Of a stretch of 64,000 nt of DNA, positions 32,708 through 41,675 are shown one piece after another. The stretch spans positions 92,306-156,305 of the forward strand of contig CAYSNW010000002.1 in the NCBI GenBank assembly GCA_964432415.1, in the 5' to 3' direction. The position numbers and the translations under genes were made by a program. Under the pieces are notes generated by a model. That model was not told where the DNA came from and ran no database searches. It saw only the letters and a list, made by a program, of their open reading frames with translations. Each line of letters starts with the position of its first letter. The stretch's first letter is position 1. This DNA comes from JAFECT01 sp964432415 (lineage in GTDB: Bacteria > Pseudomonadota > Alphaproteobacteria > Caulobacterales > Caulobacteraceae).

Positions 32708-33549
32708 ACGACCGCTTCCTCGACGATCCGATCGGGGCGGCTGAACACCATGTGCCCGTCCGCGCGGGCGAGGGCGACCAGGGTCAGTCCGGCCTCCTCC
32801 GCCTTGCGAATGGCCAGGGCGGTGGGCGCGGAAATCGCGACAAGCACCGGAAAGCCCGCCATCGCCGCCTTCTCGACCATCTCGTAGGAGCAGCGGCTGG
32901 TGACCACGGCGAAGCCCGAACCCGCGTCGAGCCCCTGCTTCAGGCCGGCCCCGATCAGCTTGTCGAGCGCGTTGTGACGACCGACGTCCTCCCGCACGAC
33001 CTTGAGGGCGCCCGAAGCGTCCGCCCAGGCCGCCGCGTGCATGGACCGGGTCAGGCGGCCCATCGCCTGCTGGTCCTCCAGCGCCGCCAGCGCGGCCTGC
33101 ACCGCGTAACGCGAAATCCTCAGACCCTCGCCGACGGGCTCCAGCGGCCGGACTGCCGCGGTCAGGCGCTGCAGGCCACAGAGGCCGCAGCTGGAGCGGC
33201 CTTCCATGCTCCTCGCGCGCGCCGCGAGACGGCTGGCCCGGGCGGTCGCATCCAGAGTGATGTCTACAGAAAAGCCCTCGGCCCGCTCGACGATCTCGAC
33301 GGCGCGGATCTGGTCCAGCGATGCGATCCGCTCGGTGACGGTGAAGCCGACCGCCAGGTCCTCGATGTCCTGGGGCGTGGCCATCAGCACCACGTGCGGC
33401 TTGCCGTCGTAGCCGAGACCGACCGGCGCCTCCTCGGCCAGCACCCGGGCGGCGGCTTCGGGGCCGTCCGCGCCCAGCCGCCAGAGCTGCGCCGGGCGCT
33501 CCGGCGTCGGGTCGAAACGGATGCGGTCGTCGGTGTTCACGATGGCCAT
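32704..33549 (-). CDS. fdhD: formate dehydrogenase accessory sulfurtransferase
   Basis: The product is 281 aa from the ATG at 33549; an in-frame TTG further upstream is less likely and falls on a hairpin. FdhD transfers sulfur to the molybdenum cofactor before its insertion into formate dehydrogenase-like enzymes. The essential Cys pair is seen in SSCGLCGLQR, and the family segments VGFTVTERI, REDVGRHNALDKLIG and RCSYEMVEKAAMAG are present. It overlaps the oxidoreductase gene by four bases and is first in the operon. Confidence 0.92.
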   Translation of the reverse strand: MAIVNTDDRIRFDPTPERPAQLWRLGADGPEAAARVLAEEAPVGLGYDGKPHVVLMATPQDIEDLAVGFTVTERIASLDQIRAVEIVERAEGFSVDITLDATARASRLAARARSMEGRSSCGLCGLQRLTAAVRPLEPVGEGLRISRYAVQAALAALEDQQAMGRLTRSMHAAAWADASGALKVVREDVGRHNALDKLIGAGLKQGLDAGSGFAVVTSRCSYEMVEKAAMAGFPVLVAISAPTALAIRKAEEAGLTLVALARADGHMVFSRPDRIVEEAVV

Positions 33550-33575
33550 AAGGCTTCCCGCCGAGCGGACATGCA

Positions 33576-33605
33576 AGAGCCGGCGCTGGGGTCAGCGCCG
33601 GCTCT
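33576..33605. terminator. 13-bp hairpin between GlsB-like gene and fdhD
   Basis: Perfect arms at 33576-33588 and 33593-33605 with a 4-base loop, 28 bases beyond the stop of the gene ending at 33633. No T-run follows, so it is a probable terminator or mRNA-end structure rather than a textbook one. Confidence 0.6.
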
Positions 33606-33632
33606 CAAAGATCTGCCCCTCAGCCTTAGGCG

Positions 33633-33890
33633 TTAGAGCGTCCGTCGACCGGCGACGGCGTGGTAGACGAACAGCACGATCACGGCGCCGATGGTGGCGA
33701 CCAGAAGGCTGTAGAGGTTGAGGCCCGAGACACCGCCGGGGCCGAAGCGCGAGAACAGGAAGCCGCCGACGAAGGCGCCGACCACGCCCAGGACGAGGTC
33801 GAACACGAGGCTGCCGCCGTTCTTGTTCACGAGCTTGCTGGCGATAAAGCCGGCGATCAGCCCGAGCACAATCCATGCGAGGATTGACAT
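33633..33890 (-). CDS. GlsB/YeaQ/YmgE-family small membrane protein
   Basis: The product is 85 aa with three hydrophobic glycine-rich segments: MSILAWIVLGLIAGFIA, LVFDLVLGVVGAFVGGFLF and LLVATIGAVIVLFVYHAV. This is the transglycosylase-associated/GlsB layout, a stress-induced inner-membrane family of unclear biochemical role. GGAGAAAAGCC precedes the ATG at 33890. It is monocistronic, divergent from the M20 peptidase. Confidence 0.88.
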   Translation of the reverse strand: MSILAWIVLGLIAGFIASKLVNKNGGSLVFDLVLGVVGAFVGGFLFSRFGPGGVSGLNLYSLLVATIGAVIVLFVYHAVAGRRTL

Positions 33891-34030
33891 GGCTTTTCTC
33901 CAAAAGACACCGGCACACCCGGCGCTTTGATAAAGCGGAGCGGGCGCTCCGGGTTCCGCCTGCGCTTGCTCTTGACGCGGCGCCGCGAGCCGCCATTGTC
34001 GCGGCCCTGGGATTTTTCGGGGTGGAAGCG

Positions 34031-35311
34031 ATGAAGCGTCTGGTTCTTGGGGTGGCCGTGGCGGCCCTGCTTGCGGCGGCGGGCCCGGCCCTGGCCACAC
34101 CGGCGGCTGCGAAGAAGGCCGCGCCGGCGGCCGTCGACAAGAAGGTCTGGGCCGCGGCCGAGAAGGCCCGCCCCGACCAGCTGAAGCTGCTGGAACAGGC
34201 CGTCGACATCGACTCCGGCACCGGCGACGTGGAGGGCGGCCGCAAGGTCCAGACCCTGCTCATTCCCGAGCTCAAGGCCGCGGGGGCCACGATCGAGATG
34301 GTCCCGGCCGAGGCGCCGGGCCTGCCGGACAACCTAGTGGCCACCTTCACCGGCACGGGCAAGAGTCGCATCCTGATGATCGGCCACATCGACACCGTGT
34401 TCGGCCCCGGCACGGTGGCCAAATGGTCCTATCACGTGGAGGGCGACCGCGCCCGCGGCCCCGGCGTCTCCGACGAGAAGGGCGGCGTCATCGAAGGCGT
34501 CTATGCGCTGAAGCTGATCCACGATCTCGGGTTCAAGAACTTCGGCAAGATCACCTTCCTGATCGAGACCAGCGAGGAGCGCGGCTCGCCTGGGACCCGC
34601 AACCTGATCATGAAGCTGCTGGCTGACGCCGACGTGGAACTGAACATGGAGCCGGGCGATCCGCCGGACGCCCTGACCGTCTGGCGCAAGGGCTCCGCCA
34701 CCTTCCACGTCGACGTGAAGGGCCGCCCCGCCCACGCTGGCGTCGCGCCCCAGGACGGCCGCAATGCGGCGGTCGAGCTGCTGCACCAGATGAGCGGGCT
34801 TGAGGTCTTCCCGCACTCGGGGCCCGGCACCACGGTCAACCTGACCATCCTGCAGGCCGGCTCGCGGGCGAACATCATCCCCGAGGACGCCTCCGCCCAG
34901 ATCAATGTGCGGGTGCGCGAACTGGCCGAGTTCGACCGCGTCGAGGCCGTGCTGAAGAAGAACGCCCAGACCACTGTGATCCCGGACACGACCGTCACGG
35001 TCTCGCGTGAGGCGGCCTACCCGCCGCTGCCCAACAACGCCGCGACCGACGCCCTGGCGGCCCGCGCCCAGGCCATCTATGGGCCGCTCGGCAAGACCCT
35101 GGGGCTGTCGGGCAACGGCGGGGCCTCGGAATCGGCGCTCGCCGCCTCGGTTGGCGTGCCGGCGCTGGACGGCCTGGGGCCGGTGGGCGGCGACTTCCAC
35201 TCCGACAAGGAGTGGATGGACCTGACCTCGGTGACGCCCCGGCTCTACCTGCTGACCAAGCTGATCATGGACCTGGGCGGCAATCCGCCCAAGCCGATGG
35301 CCAAGCCCTGA
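34031..35311 (+). CDS. exported M20 metallopeptidase (glutamate carboxypeptidase-like)
   Basis: The product is 426 aa from the ATG at 34031 with a signal peptide (cleavage near ALATPAAA). Zinc and catalytic residues typical of M20A enzymes are seen: His119 and Asp121 in GHIDTVFG, the bridging Asp in GPGVSDEKGG, the Glu pair in TSEERGSPG, MEPGD and the late His in DFHSDKEW. The dimerisation domain lies between (GRPAHAGVAPQDGRNA). It resembles carboxypeptidase G2, which cleaves C-terminal glutamate from folates and peptides. Periplasmic location is inferred. Confidence 0.9.
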   Translation: MKRLVLGVAVAALLAAAGPALATPAAAKKAAPAAVDKKVWAAAEKARPDQLKLLEQAVDIDSGTGDVEGGRKVQTLLIPELKAAGATIEMVPAEAPGLPDNLVATFTGTGKSRILMIGHIDTVFGPGTVAKWSYHVEGDRARGPGVSDEKGGVIEGVYALKLIHDLGFKNFGKITFLIETSEERGSPGTRNLIMKLLADADVELNMEPGDPPDALTVWRKGSATFHVDVKGRPAHAGVAPQDGRNAAVELLHQMSGLEVFPHSGPGTTVNLTILQAGSRANIIPEDASAQINVRVRELAEFDRVEAVLKKNAQTTVIPDTTVTVSREAAYPPLPNNAATDALAARAQAIYGPLGKTLGLSGNGGASESALAASVGVPALDGLGPVGGDFHSDKEWMDLTSVTPRLYLLTKLIMDLGGNPPKPMAKP

Positions 35312-35326
35312 CCGAGGCTGGCCGGA

Positions 35327-35656
35327 TCAGCCCTGGGCCGCCAACAGCTCGGCGTTGATCTTGGCGAGGGCCGCCGCGTCGAGCTTGCCGTTGGAATGCG
35401 GGGCGAGGTCGCGGATGCTCTGGTCCTTCAGCAGGAAGTAGTGCGGCCCCTCCCCGATCTTGGGGAAATGACGGTCCATCACGGGGCGCGTCTTCGGGTT
35501 GGCCAGCAGCGCGCTGATCGGGGAATCGATCGTCAGCTTGCCTTGGGGGACCGCGTGGACCGTGGGCGGCGGGGGCGGCGGCGCGGCGGCGACCGCTCCA
35601 GCGCTGACCAGGGCGACGAAACCGGCGGCCAGGATGGCGTTGGTGGGCTTGAACAT
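35327..35656 (-). CDS. small secreted protein, last gene of ABC/two-component cluster
   Basis: The product is 109 aa with a signal peptide (cleavage near GAVAAA) and a Pro-rich linker, then a 65-residue helical domain: SPISALLANPKTRPVMDRHFP and LDAAALAKINAELLAA. A similar short helical module occurs at the ends of some secreted enzymes, though I cannot name a family. It lies 23 bases beyond the permease gene on the same strand, so it is probably co-expressed with the ABC transporter. Confidence 0.65.
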   Translation of the reverse strand: MFKPTNAILAAGFVALVSAGAVAAAPPPPPPTVHAVPQGKLTIDSPISALLANPKTRPVMDRHFPKIGEGPHYFLLKDQSIRDLAPHSNGKLDAAALAKINAELLAAQG

Positions 35657-35679
35657 GGCTTTCTCCTTGGGTCGAGGGT

Positions 35680-38109
35680 TCAGGCGGTGCGCAGGGCCTT
35701 GAGCGCCGTGGCGCTGAGCGCCGTGCGGATCGGAAGGGCGCTGGCGATCAGCGCGATCAGGACTGCGACGCCCAGCGCCAGCGGCGCGCCGGTGGGATCG
35801 CTGCGGTAGCTGAAGGGGTACTGGACGATCAGGGTCCCGAAGGCGTCGGACAGGGTGCGGCTGAGCCAGGGGGCGGCGGCGAGCGACAGGGTCCAGCCGA
35901 TCACCGCGATGAACACCGCCTCCCAGGCGAACAGGGCCGCGATCGCAGGACTGCGCCCGCCCACGGCCTTGAGCACTCCGACCTCGCGGTAACGCTCGAC
36001 CACGCTGACGCTGATCGATGAGGCGAGGCTCAGCGCGCCGATGGCCAGCATCAGACCGGCGATGATCAGGAGCAGGTCGGCGATCACCGCCAGGTGGTTC
36101 TTGACCACCATCTCCAGCAGTCGGCTGGTCATGACCGATCCCAGGCGCCAGTCGCTCTGGTTGACGCTCTCCTCGATCAGCTTGGCCAGTTCGGTCTCGC
36201 CGGCGTAGGAGCTCTCCTTCAGGGTGATGAGCATCAGGTTGGCCTTGCCGTCCTGATCGATCAGGCCGCCCACCAGCGCCGGGTCGGCGTAGATCGCGCC
36301 GCCGCCGAACTCCTTGACCACGCCGACGATCCGCACGCGGGCCGATCGGCCCTCGGCGCCGAGGCTGTAGTCGCCGCCGAGCCGGATCAGGGGCTCATCG
36401 GCGAGCAGCTTCTGGGTCACCACCACACCCGACGGCTCGGCGGGATCGAGCCAGCGCCCGGCGATCAGCTGCGGCCGCAGCATGACGCTGCCCTTGGGCG
36501 CCGCGATGACCTGGACAGGATTGGTCCCTTCCTGAGCAGGCGTGGTCAGGGTTCCCTCGACCGAGGACCAGAACTCGGTCTGCTTCACGTTGGGGAACTC
36601 GGCGATCCAGCCGCGCATCTCATCAACCGGATAACGGCCGCGGAAGGAGACCTGCAGGTCGTAGGGCTTGGCCTGGCGCACCTCGTCGATGGTGCCGTTC
36701 AGCGAGGCGCGCAGGTTCAGGGCGCTCAGGAAGAAGACCAGACCCAGCGCCAGCGACAGGCCCGTCAGCAGCGTGCGCCGCGGGCTGCGCGCCAGGGTGC
36801 GCACCGCCATCTTCGGCAGCAACGGAAGCGGCGAGGCGAGCGCTCCGAGCCATCCCGCCAGTCGGCTCACCCGGGCCGTGCCGGGCCGAGCGAGCGCTTC
36901 CCGCACCGGCATGCCGGCGGTCGAGACCACCCGCAGCGTCGCCACCACGACCGGGGTCAGCACCGCCAGGCCCAGCACCACCGCGTAGAGCAGGGCCGGA
37001 TCGGTCGGATGCAGCAGGTCGAAGTTGAGGAAGCCGGCGATGACCTTGGCGATCATCCGCCCCAGGCGCAGCGACAGCGGCAGGGCGATCAGGCCCGAGA
37101 CCAGGCCCAGCAGGGCCACGCCGATCAGATAGTCCCGCGCGATCTGGGAGGAGCGGGCGCCGATAGCCTTCATCACGCCGATGGCGCGCTGCTCGCCGGT
37201 CATGATCGAGTCGACCAGGTTGATGATCAGCATGGCCGAGAGCGCGAAACAGACGAGCGCGACACCGGCGAGCAGGGCCAGGGTGGCGTTGAGCTGGAAC
37301 TGGTGAGGATGCTGCAGCTTCGACTGCAGGCTCATGCGCCGCACCGTGACGCCCTCGCCCTCGAGCGTGGTCCGGATCACAGCGGCGGCGCGGGCGACCT
37401 TCGAAGCCGCTTCGGCGTCCCCGGGATTGGGTCCGCCCAGGAAATCGAACGCGCCGACCGGACGGCTGGCGGCGTCCGCCCCCTTGACCGTCACCAGCAG
37501 CCGCGACCCGGCGGGCTTGAAGCCCCAGGCCTCGACCGTCGAGCGCGAGACAAAACCGCTCAGCATCTGCTCCATGCGCGCGGGCGCCTGGCCCGGATCG
37601 AAGGCGACGCCGGCGAAGACCGGATTGACCGTCTTGCCGTCGGACAGGCGCAGGGTCAGGGGCTCGTCCATGGGCCGCCACAGGAAGAACAGGGCGTCGC
37701 GTTCGACCAGCACGCCGTTGGGCGGCGGCGGCCAGGCGCCCTTCTTCGGATAGAAGCGCGCCACGCGCAGGTGCTGGAAGTCCTCGACCACATAGAGGAT
37801 CGCGCTGTTCCAGCGGCCCCTGGCGCTCTGCATGCGGGCGCCGACGATGCCCCGCGGCTCGACCTCGGCGACCTGGGGCAAGGCCCGCAGCCGCGCGAGC
37901 GTCTCCGCGGAGACCTCGCCCGCATCGACCACGATATTGGGCGGATTGGTGTTGCGGAAATTGGCGTTGAGGTCGTCGGCCAGGATCAGGAAGGCGACCA
38001 GCACCGAGCCCACCCCGAACAGGCCGAAGGCAAGGCCCACCACGGTCAGGGTGGTGCGGCCCCAGCGGGTCAGGAGATCGGCGAGAATCTTGCGGAAGCG
38101 CACCGACAT
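35680..38109 (-). CDS. FtsX-like ABC transporter permease (two FtsX domains)
   Basis: The product is 809 aa. The ATG at 38109 overlaps the ATPase stop as TGATG; a GTG one codon earlier is possible. Layout: membrane helix at about 18-42, large periplasmic domain, three helices at about 275-395 (first FtsX unit), then a second periplasmic part and helices at about 680-800. This is the YbbP/MacB-like class that uses ATP in the cytoplasm to move substrates or lipoproteins in the periplasm, rather than import. It works with the adjoining ATPase. Confidence 0.88.
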   Translation of the reverse strand: MSVRFRKILADLLTRWGRTTLTVVGLAFGLFGVGSVLVAFLILADDLNANFRNTNPPNIVVDAGEVSAETLARLRALPQVAEVEPRGIVGARMQSARGRWNSAILYVVEDFQHLRVARFYPKKGAWPPPPNGVLVERDALFFLWRPMDEPLTLRLSDGKTVNPVFAGVAFDPGQAPARMEQMLSGFVSRSTVEAWGFKPAGSRLLVTVKGADAASRPVGAFDFLGGPNPGDAEAASKVARAAAVIRTTLEGEGVTVRRMSLQSKLQHPHQFQLNATLALLAGVALVCFALSAMLIINLVDSIMTGEQRAIGVMKAIGARSSQIARDYLIGVALLGLVSGLIALPLSLRLGRMIAKVIAGFLNFDLLHPTDPALLYAVVLGLAVLTPVVVATLRVVSTAGMPVREALARPGTARVSRLAGWLGALASPLPLLPKMAVRTLARSPRRTLLTGLSLALGLVFFLSALNLRASLNGTIDEVRQAKPYDLQVSFRGRYPVDEMRGWIAEFPNVKQTEFWSSVEGTLTTPAQEGTNPVQVIAAPKGSVMLRPQLIAGRWLDPAEPSGVVVTQKLLADEPLIRLGGDYSLGAEGRSARVRIVGVVKEFGGGAIYADPALVGGLIDQDGKANLMLITLKESSYAGETELAKLIEESVNQSDWRLGSVMTSRLLEMVVKNHLAVIADLLLIIAGLMLAIGALSLASSISVSVVERYREVGVLKAVGGRSPAIAALFAWEAVFIAVIGWTLSLAAAPWLSRTLSDAFGTLIVQYPFSYRSDPTGAPLALGVAVLIALIASALPIRTALSATALKALRTA

Positions 38110-38792
38110 CACGCCGCCGCCTCGACGAAGGCGCCGTCGGCGACGTGCAGGACGCGGCCGTAGCGCTCCAGGCCCGTTCGCTCATGGGTGGCTACGATCA
38201 CCGTGCGGCCTTCGGCGACACAGGCCCCGAACAGGTCGGCGACCAGTTCGCTGTTCCTGGAGTCGAGGTTGCCCGACGGCTCATCGGCCACCAGGATCGG
38301 CGGGTCGTTGGCCAGGGCCCGGGCGATGGCCACCCGCTGCTGCTCACCGCCCGACAGCCGGTTCGGCGACTTTCGGGCATGGTCAGCCAGTCCCATCTGG
38401 GCCAGCAGGTCGAGGGCGCGCTTGCGGCGCTGGGCGGCCGGGATGGCGCCGACCAGGTCCATGGCCAGGACCACGTTCTCGAGCGCGCTGAGCGTCGGAA
38501 TCAGCTCGAAGAACTGGAAGACAATACCGATCTTCTCGCCCCGAAAACGCGACAGGGCGCTTTCGCCGAGCCTGCCCAGATCGACCCCGTCGACGGTGAC
38601 CGTGCCGGAGGTCGGGCGGTCGATGCCGGAGATCAGGTTCAGGAAGGTCGACTTGCCCGAGCCGGACCGGCCGGTGACGGCGATGAATTCGCCCCGCCCG
38701 ATCGACAGTGTCGCGGGCTTCAGCGCCTGGGTCTTCAGGGGGCCGGTGGTGAAGGTCCGCTCGGCGCGGTCTAGTACGATGATGGGGTCCAC
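38109..38792 (-). CDS. ABC transporter ATPase (LolD/MacB type)
   Basis: The product is 227 aa with Walker A GRSGSGKST (about 41-49), Q-loop VFQFFELIPTLSALENV, signature LSGGEQQRVAIARAL, Walker B ILVADEPSGNLD and switch His in VIVATHER. The GNLDS ending and size are those of LolD/FtsE/MacB-type ATPases that pair with FtsX-like permeases, here the next gene. It lies 68 bases after the kinase gene. Confidence 0.93.
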   Translation of the reverse strand: MDPIIVLDRAERTFTTGPLKTQALKPATLSIGRGEFIAVTGRSGSGKSTFLNLISGIDRPTSGTVTVDGVDLGRLGESALSRFRGEKIGIVFQFFELIPTLSALENVVLAMDLVGAIPAAQRRKRALDLLAQMGLADHARKSPNRLSGGEQQRVAIARALANDPPILVADEPSGNLDSRNSELVADLFGACVAEGRTVIVATHERTGLERYGRVLHVADGAFVEAAA

Positions 38793-38860
38793 GCCCGTCT
38801 CCCGATGATGTCAGGAGACCTCACCTAGAGGGCGGTTGTCGGCTGCGTTCGGCGCAGGTG

Positions 38861-40165
38861 TCAGGAAACTGTGGGGACGCGGACGGTGACCGTCGTCCCC
38901 TGCCCGACCGTGCTCGACATGGCGATGGTCCCGCCGTGCGCCTCGACGATTGAGCGGGCGATGCTGAGGCCCAGACCGGCGCCGCCGGTGGAGCGGGCAC
39001 GGTGGGTTTCGACCCGGAAGAAGCGGTCGAACACGTGGGGCAGATCTTCCGCCGGCACGCCACGACCGTTATCGCTGACTTCGAGCGTCCAGGCGTCGGG
39101 CGCGATCTTCAAGGCGAGGCCGATGGCCGGGTCAGCGCGGCCCTGCACCGCCGTGAGCGCGTTCTCCACCAGGGCGCCGACCACCTGGACCATGCGCTGA
39201 GGATCGATCGAGGCGGTGGCGTCGCCCTCGATCGCGACGGCGCAGGCCACGTCCGCCTGCTCGATCCGATGACGGCTGCGGGAAAAGGCGTCCGCCGCCC
39301 AGGCCGCCAGCTGGACCCGGACGGGATGCATCTCGGCCCTTCCCTCCTCGAAGCGGGCTGTCTCCAGCATGTCGCCCACCAGCCGGTCCATCAGGGCGAC
39401 CTCGGACTCGATCTGGGCGACGTAGGTCTTGGCCTCCTTCGGGTGGCGCGCGATGGTTTCGCCCAGCGCCCGCAGCCGCGCCATCGGCGAGCGCAGTTCG
39501 TGGGAGACGTCGGCGATCAGCCGCCGCTTGCGGATGTCCTGGGCCTCGAGCCTGAGCGACATCTCGTTGAAGGCCGCGACGAGATCGCCCAGTTCGCGCT
39601 GATCGCCCGGATCGAGCGTCTCGCCGAAGCGGCCGTCCGCCACCCGCCGCGCCTGGTCCGACAGCCGGCTGAAGGTCACTGTCAGCTTGCGCACCATGGG
39701 GTAGAACACCGCGATGGAGATCGCGATGATGCCCAGCAGGCCACCCAGCAGCTTCAGGTCCAGCGCCACCGGGATCACGAAACGCTGCGGCCGCGACAGG
39801 GTCAGCACGCCCGGGCGGCCATCGTTCAGCCTGACCGGCGCGCTGCCGTGCAGCCCGAAGCTCGAGGCGGCCTCGGTCGCGAACTCGGGGTGGCTGTCGG
39901 CGATCATGTGGCCCCCCTCATCGGTCACCGTCAGCCGCACATTGTCGTGGGTGGCGCGCCACGCGCTGGCCAGCCGGTCATAGGGGACCGCACCGGTCCA
40001 GTGCCGCGCGGTCCAGCCCGCCTCCTGGCGCAGGTCCTGGCGCCAGCTGTCGTAGATGCGGCCCTGCAGGTAGAGGTGGCCGAAGATCAGCAGCAGCATC
40101 GGCACCGAGATCAGCAGCAGCATCACCCGCCAGAACAGCTGCTCGAACAGGCCCAGCCGGATCAT
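38861..40165 (-). CDS. sensor histidine kinase
   Basis: The product is 434 aa from the ATG at 40165, overlapping the response-regulator stop (ATGA). Helix 1 at about 12-32, periplasmic sensor to about 133, helix 2 at about 136-157, HAMP, phospho-accepting His222 in ADVSHELRSPMARL, and an ATPase domain with VENALTAVQ, VSDNGRGVP and GGAGLGLSIARS. The layout is like CpxA/BaeS. It probably controls the ABC genes downstream and senses envelope conditions or the transported compound. Confidence 0.92.
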   Translation of the reverse strand: MIRLGLFEQLFWRVMLLLISVPMLLLIFGHLYLQGRIYDSWRQDLRQEAGWTARHWTGAVPYDRLASAWRATHDNVRLTVTDEGGHMIADSHPEFATEAASSFGLHGSAPVRLNDGRPGVLTLSRPQRFVIPVALDLKLLGGLLGIIAISIAVFYPMVRKLTVTFSRLSDQARRVADGRFGETLDPGDQRELGDLVAAFNEMSLRLEAQDIRKRRLIADVSHELRSPMARLRALGETIARHPKEAKTYVAQIESEVALMDRLVGDMLETARFEEGRAEMHPVRVQLAAWAADAFSRSRHRIEQADVACAVAIEGDATASIDPQRMVQVVGALVENALTAVQGRADPAIGLALKIAPDAWTLEVSDNGRGVPAEDLPHVFDRFFRVETHRARSTGGAGLGLSIARSIVEAHGGTIAMSSTVGQGTTVTVRVPTVS

Positions 40166-40848
40166 GACGCTTCGAACCGGTAGCCGACGCCCCAGACAGT
40201 GCGCACCCAGACCGGCTCCTTGGGATCGTCGCCGAGCTTGCGTCGGAGGTTGGAAATGTGGGTGTCCACCGCCCGGTCGAAGGCGTCGGTTTCGCCGCCC
40301 TGAATACACTCCAGCAGCTGGTCGCGGCTGAAGACCCGCCCGGGCTCGCGGGTCAGGCAGGCGAACAGGTCGAACTCGGAACGCGTCAGGTCGATGCGGC
40401 GCCCCCCCGCCATGACGCCCCGGCCGTCCAGATCGATGGTGAACGGCCCGGCCCGACGCAGGCCGCTCGAGGTTCCGGCCGGCCGCGCATAGCGGCGCAG
40501 CACCGCCTTGATCCGTGCCTCCAGTTCCCAGAGGCTGAAGGGCTTGGGAAGGTAGTCGTCGGCGCCGAGCTCCAGGCCGCGGATGCGATCGGCCTCCTCG
40601 CCGCGGGCGGTGACCATCACGATGGCGGTGTCTCCCGCCTTGCGGATGCGGCGGCAGAGCGACAGGCCGTCCTCCCCTGGCAGCATGACGTCCAGGATCA
40701 CCAGGTCCAGGTCGCCCGCCGCCAGCCGGTCCGACGCTCGAACGGCGTCCGTCGCCCAGTCGACCTCGAAACCGCTGTCGGCCAGATGGCGCACAACCAG
40801 CGGCGCCAGGGCCTCGTCGTCTTCGATCAGCAGCACCTTCGCCGTCAT
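40162..40848 (-). CDS. OmpR-family response regulator
   Basis: The product is 228 aa from the ATG at 40848. Receiver: acidic pocket at 10-12, phospho-acceptor Asp53 (VILDVMLPGEDG), MVTARGEE and LPKPF; winged-helix domain ending VWGVGYRFEAS. It is the first gene of a minus-strand run: regulator, kinase, ATPase, permease, small secreted protein. This order suggests the pair controls the transporter, as in BceRS-BceAB-like or MacAB-linked systems. Confidence 0.93.
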   Translation of the reverse strand: MTAKVLLIEDDEALAPLVVRHLADSGFEVDWATDAVRASDRLAAGDLDLVILDVMLPGEDGLSLCRRIRKAGDTAIVMVTARGEEADRIRGLELGADDYLPKPFSLWELEARIKAVLRRYARPAGTSSGLRRAGPFTIDLDGRGVMAGGRRIDLTRSEFDLFACLTREPGRVFSRDQLLECIQGGETDAFDRAVDTHISNLRRKLGDDPKEPVWVRTVWGVGYRFEAS

Positions 40849-40967
40849 GGCAGGTCGGGATCCCCTATCGCACGTACGCACGAGCGTAAGGACCGGCGCG
40901 GGGACCTGTCGAGAGGGGAACCCCCAACCGGGTCTCTCGCGTTTTGCGAAATCTAAGGGAGCACGCG

Positions 40968-41675
40968 ATGGCTTACGAACTCTACTATTGGCCGACCATT
41001 CAGGGGCGCGGGGAGTTCGTCCGCCTCGTGCTGGAGGAGGTCCGCGCGCCCTACGTCGACGTCGCCCGCGAAAAGGGCGCCGAAGCGATCATGCCCCTGC
41101 TCAAGGCCAGTCCTCACCCCAGCTTCGCGCCGCCGATTCTCAAGGACGGAGACGTGGTGATCGGCCAGACCTCGGCGATCCTGGACTACCTCGGCCAGCG
41201 CCATGACCTGGCGCCGCGCGACCCGGCGGGGCGGGCCTGGACCCTGCAGATTCAGCTGACCATCGCCGACCTGGTGGTCGAGGCGCACGACAGTCACCAT
41301 CCGGTGGCCCTCGGTGAAACCTACGACAAGCAGAAGGCCGAGGCCGCGCGCCGGGCTGTCGAGTTTCGCGACAAGCGCATTCCCAAGTTCATCGGCTGGC
41401 TGGAGCAGGTACTCGCCGGCAATCCCGACGGTCCGTCGCGCCTGGTCGGCGGCCACCTGACCTATGTCGACCTGTCCGCCTTCCAGGCGGTCGAAGGGCT
41501 ACGCTACGCCTTCCCGAAGACTACGGCGCGCGCACTGGACGCCGCCCCGAACCTGACGGAACTGGTGGTCCAGGTGTCCGAGCGGCCGAATATCCAGGCC
41601 TACCTCGCAAGTCCCCGCCGCATCCCCTTCAACGAAAACGGAATCTTCCGCCATTACCCGGAGCTGGACGACTGA
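40968..41675 (+). CDS. glutathione S-transferase
   Basis: The product is 235 aa from the ATG at 40968 (AAGGGA upstream). The N-terminal thioredoxin-like domain opens MAYELYYWPTIQGRGEFVRLVLEE, with Tyr as candidate catalytic residue; the cis-Pro motif is FAPPILKDGD followed by QTSAILDYLG. The helical C-terminal domain follows from about 90 and includes the N-capping LVGGHLTYVDLSAFQ segment. It resembles GST families near alpha, mu and sigma classes. Its last 22 bases overlap the end of the convergent LysR gene. Confidence 0.9.
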   Translation: MAYELYYWPTIQGRGEFVRLVLEEVRAPYVDVAREKGAEAIMPLLKASPHPSFAPPILKDGDVVIGQTSAILDYLGQRHDLAPRDPAGRAWTLQIQLTIADLVVEAHDSHHPVALGETYDKQKAEAARRAVEFRDKRIPKFIGWLEQVLAGNPDGPSRLVGGHLTYVDLSAFQAVEGLRYAFPKTTARALDAAPNLTELVVQVSERPNIQAYLASPRRIPFNENGIFRHYPELDD

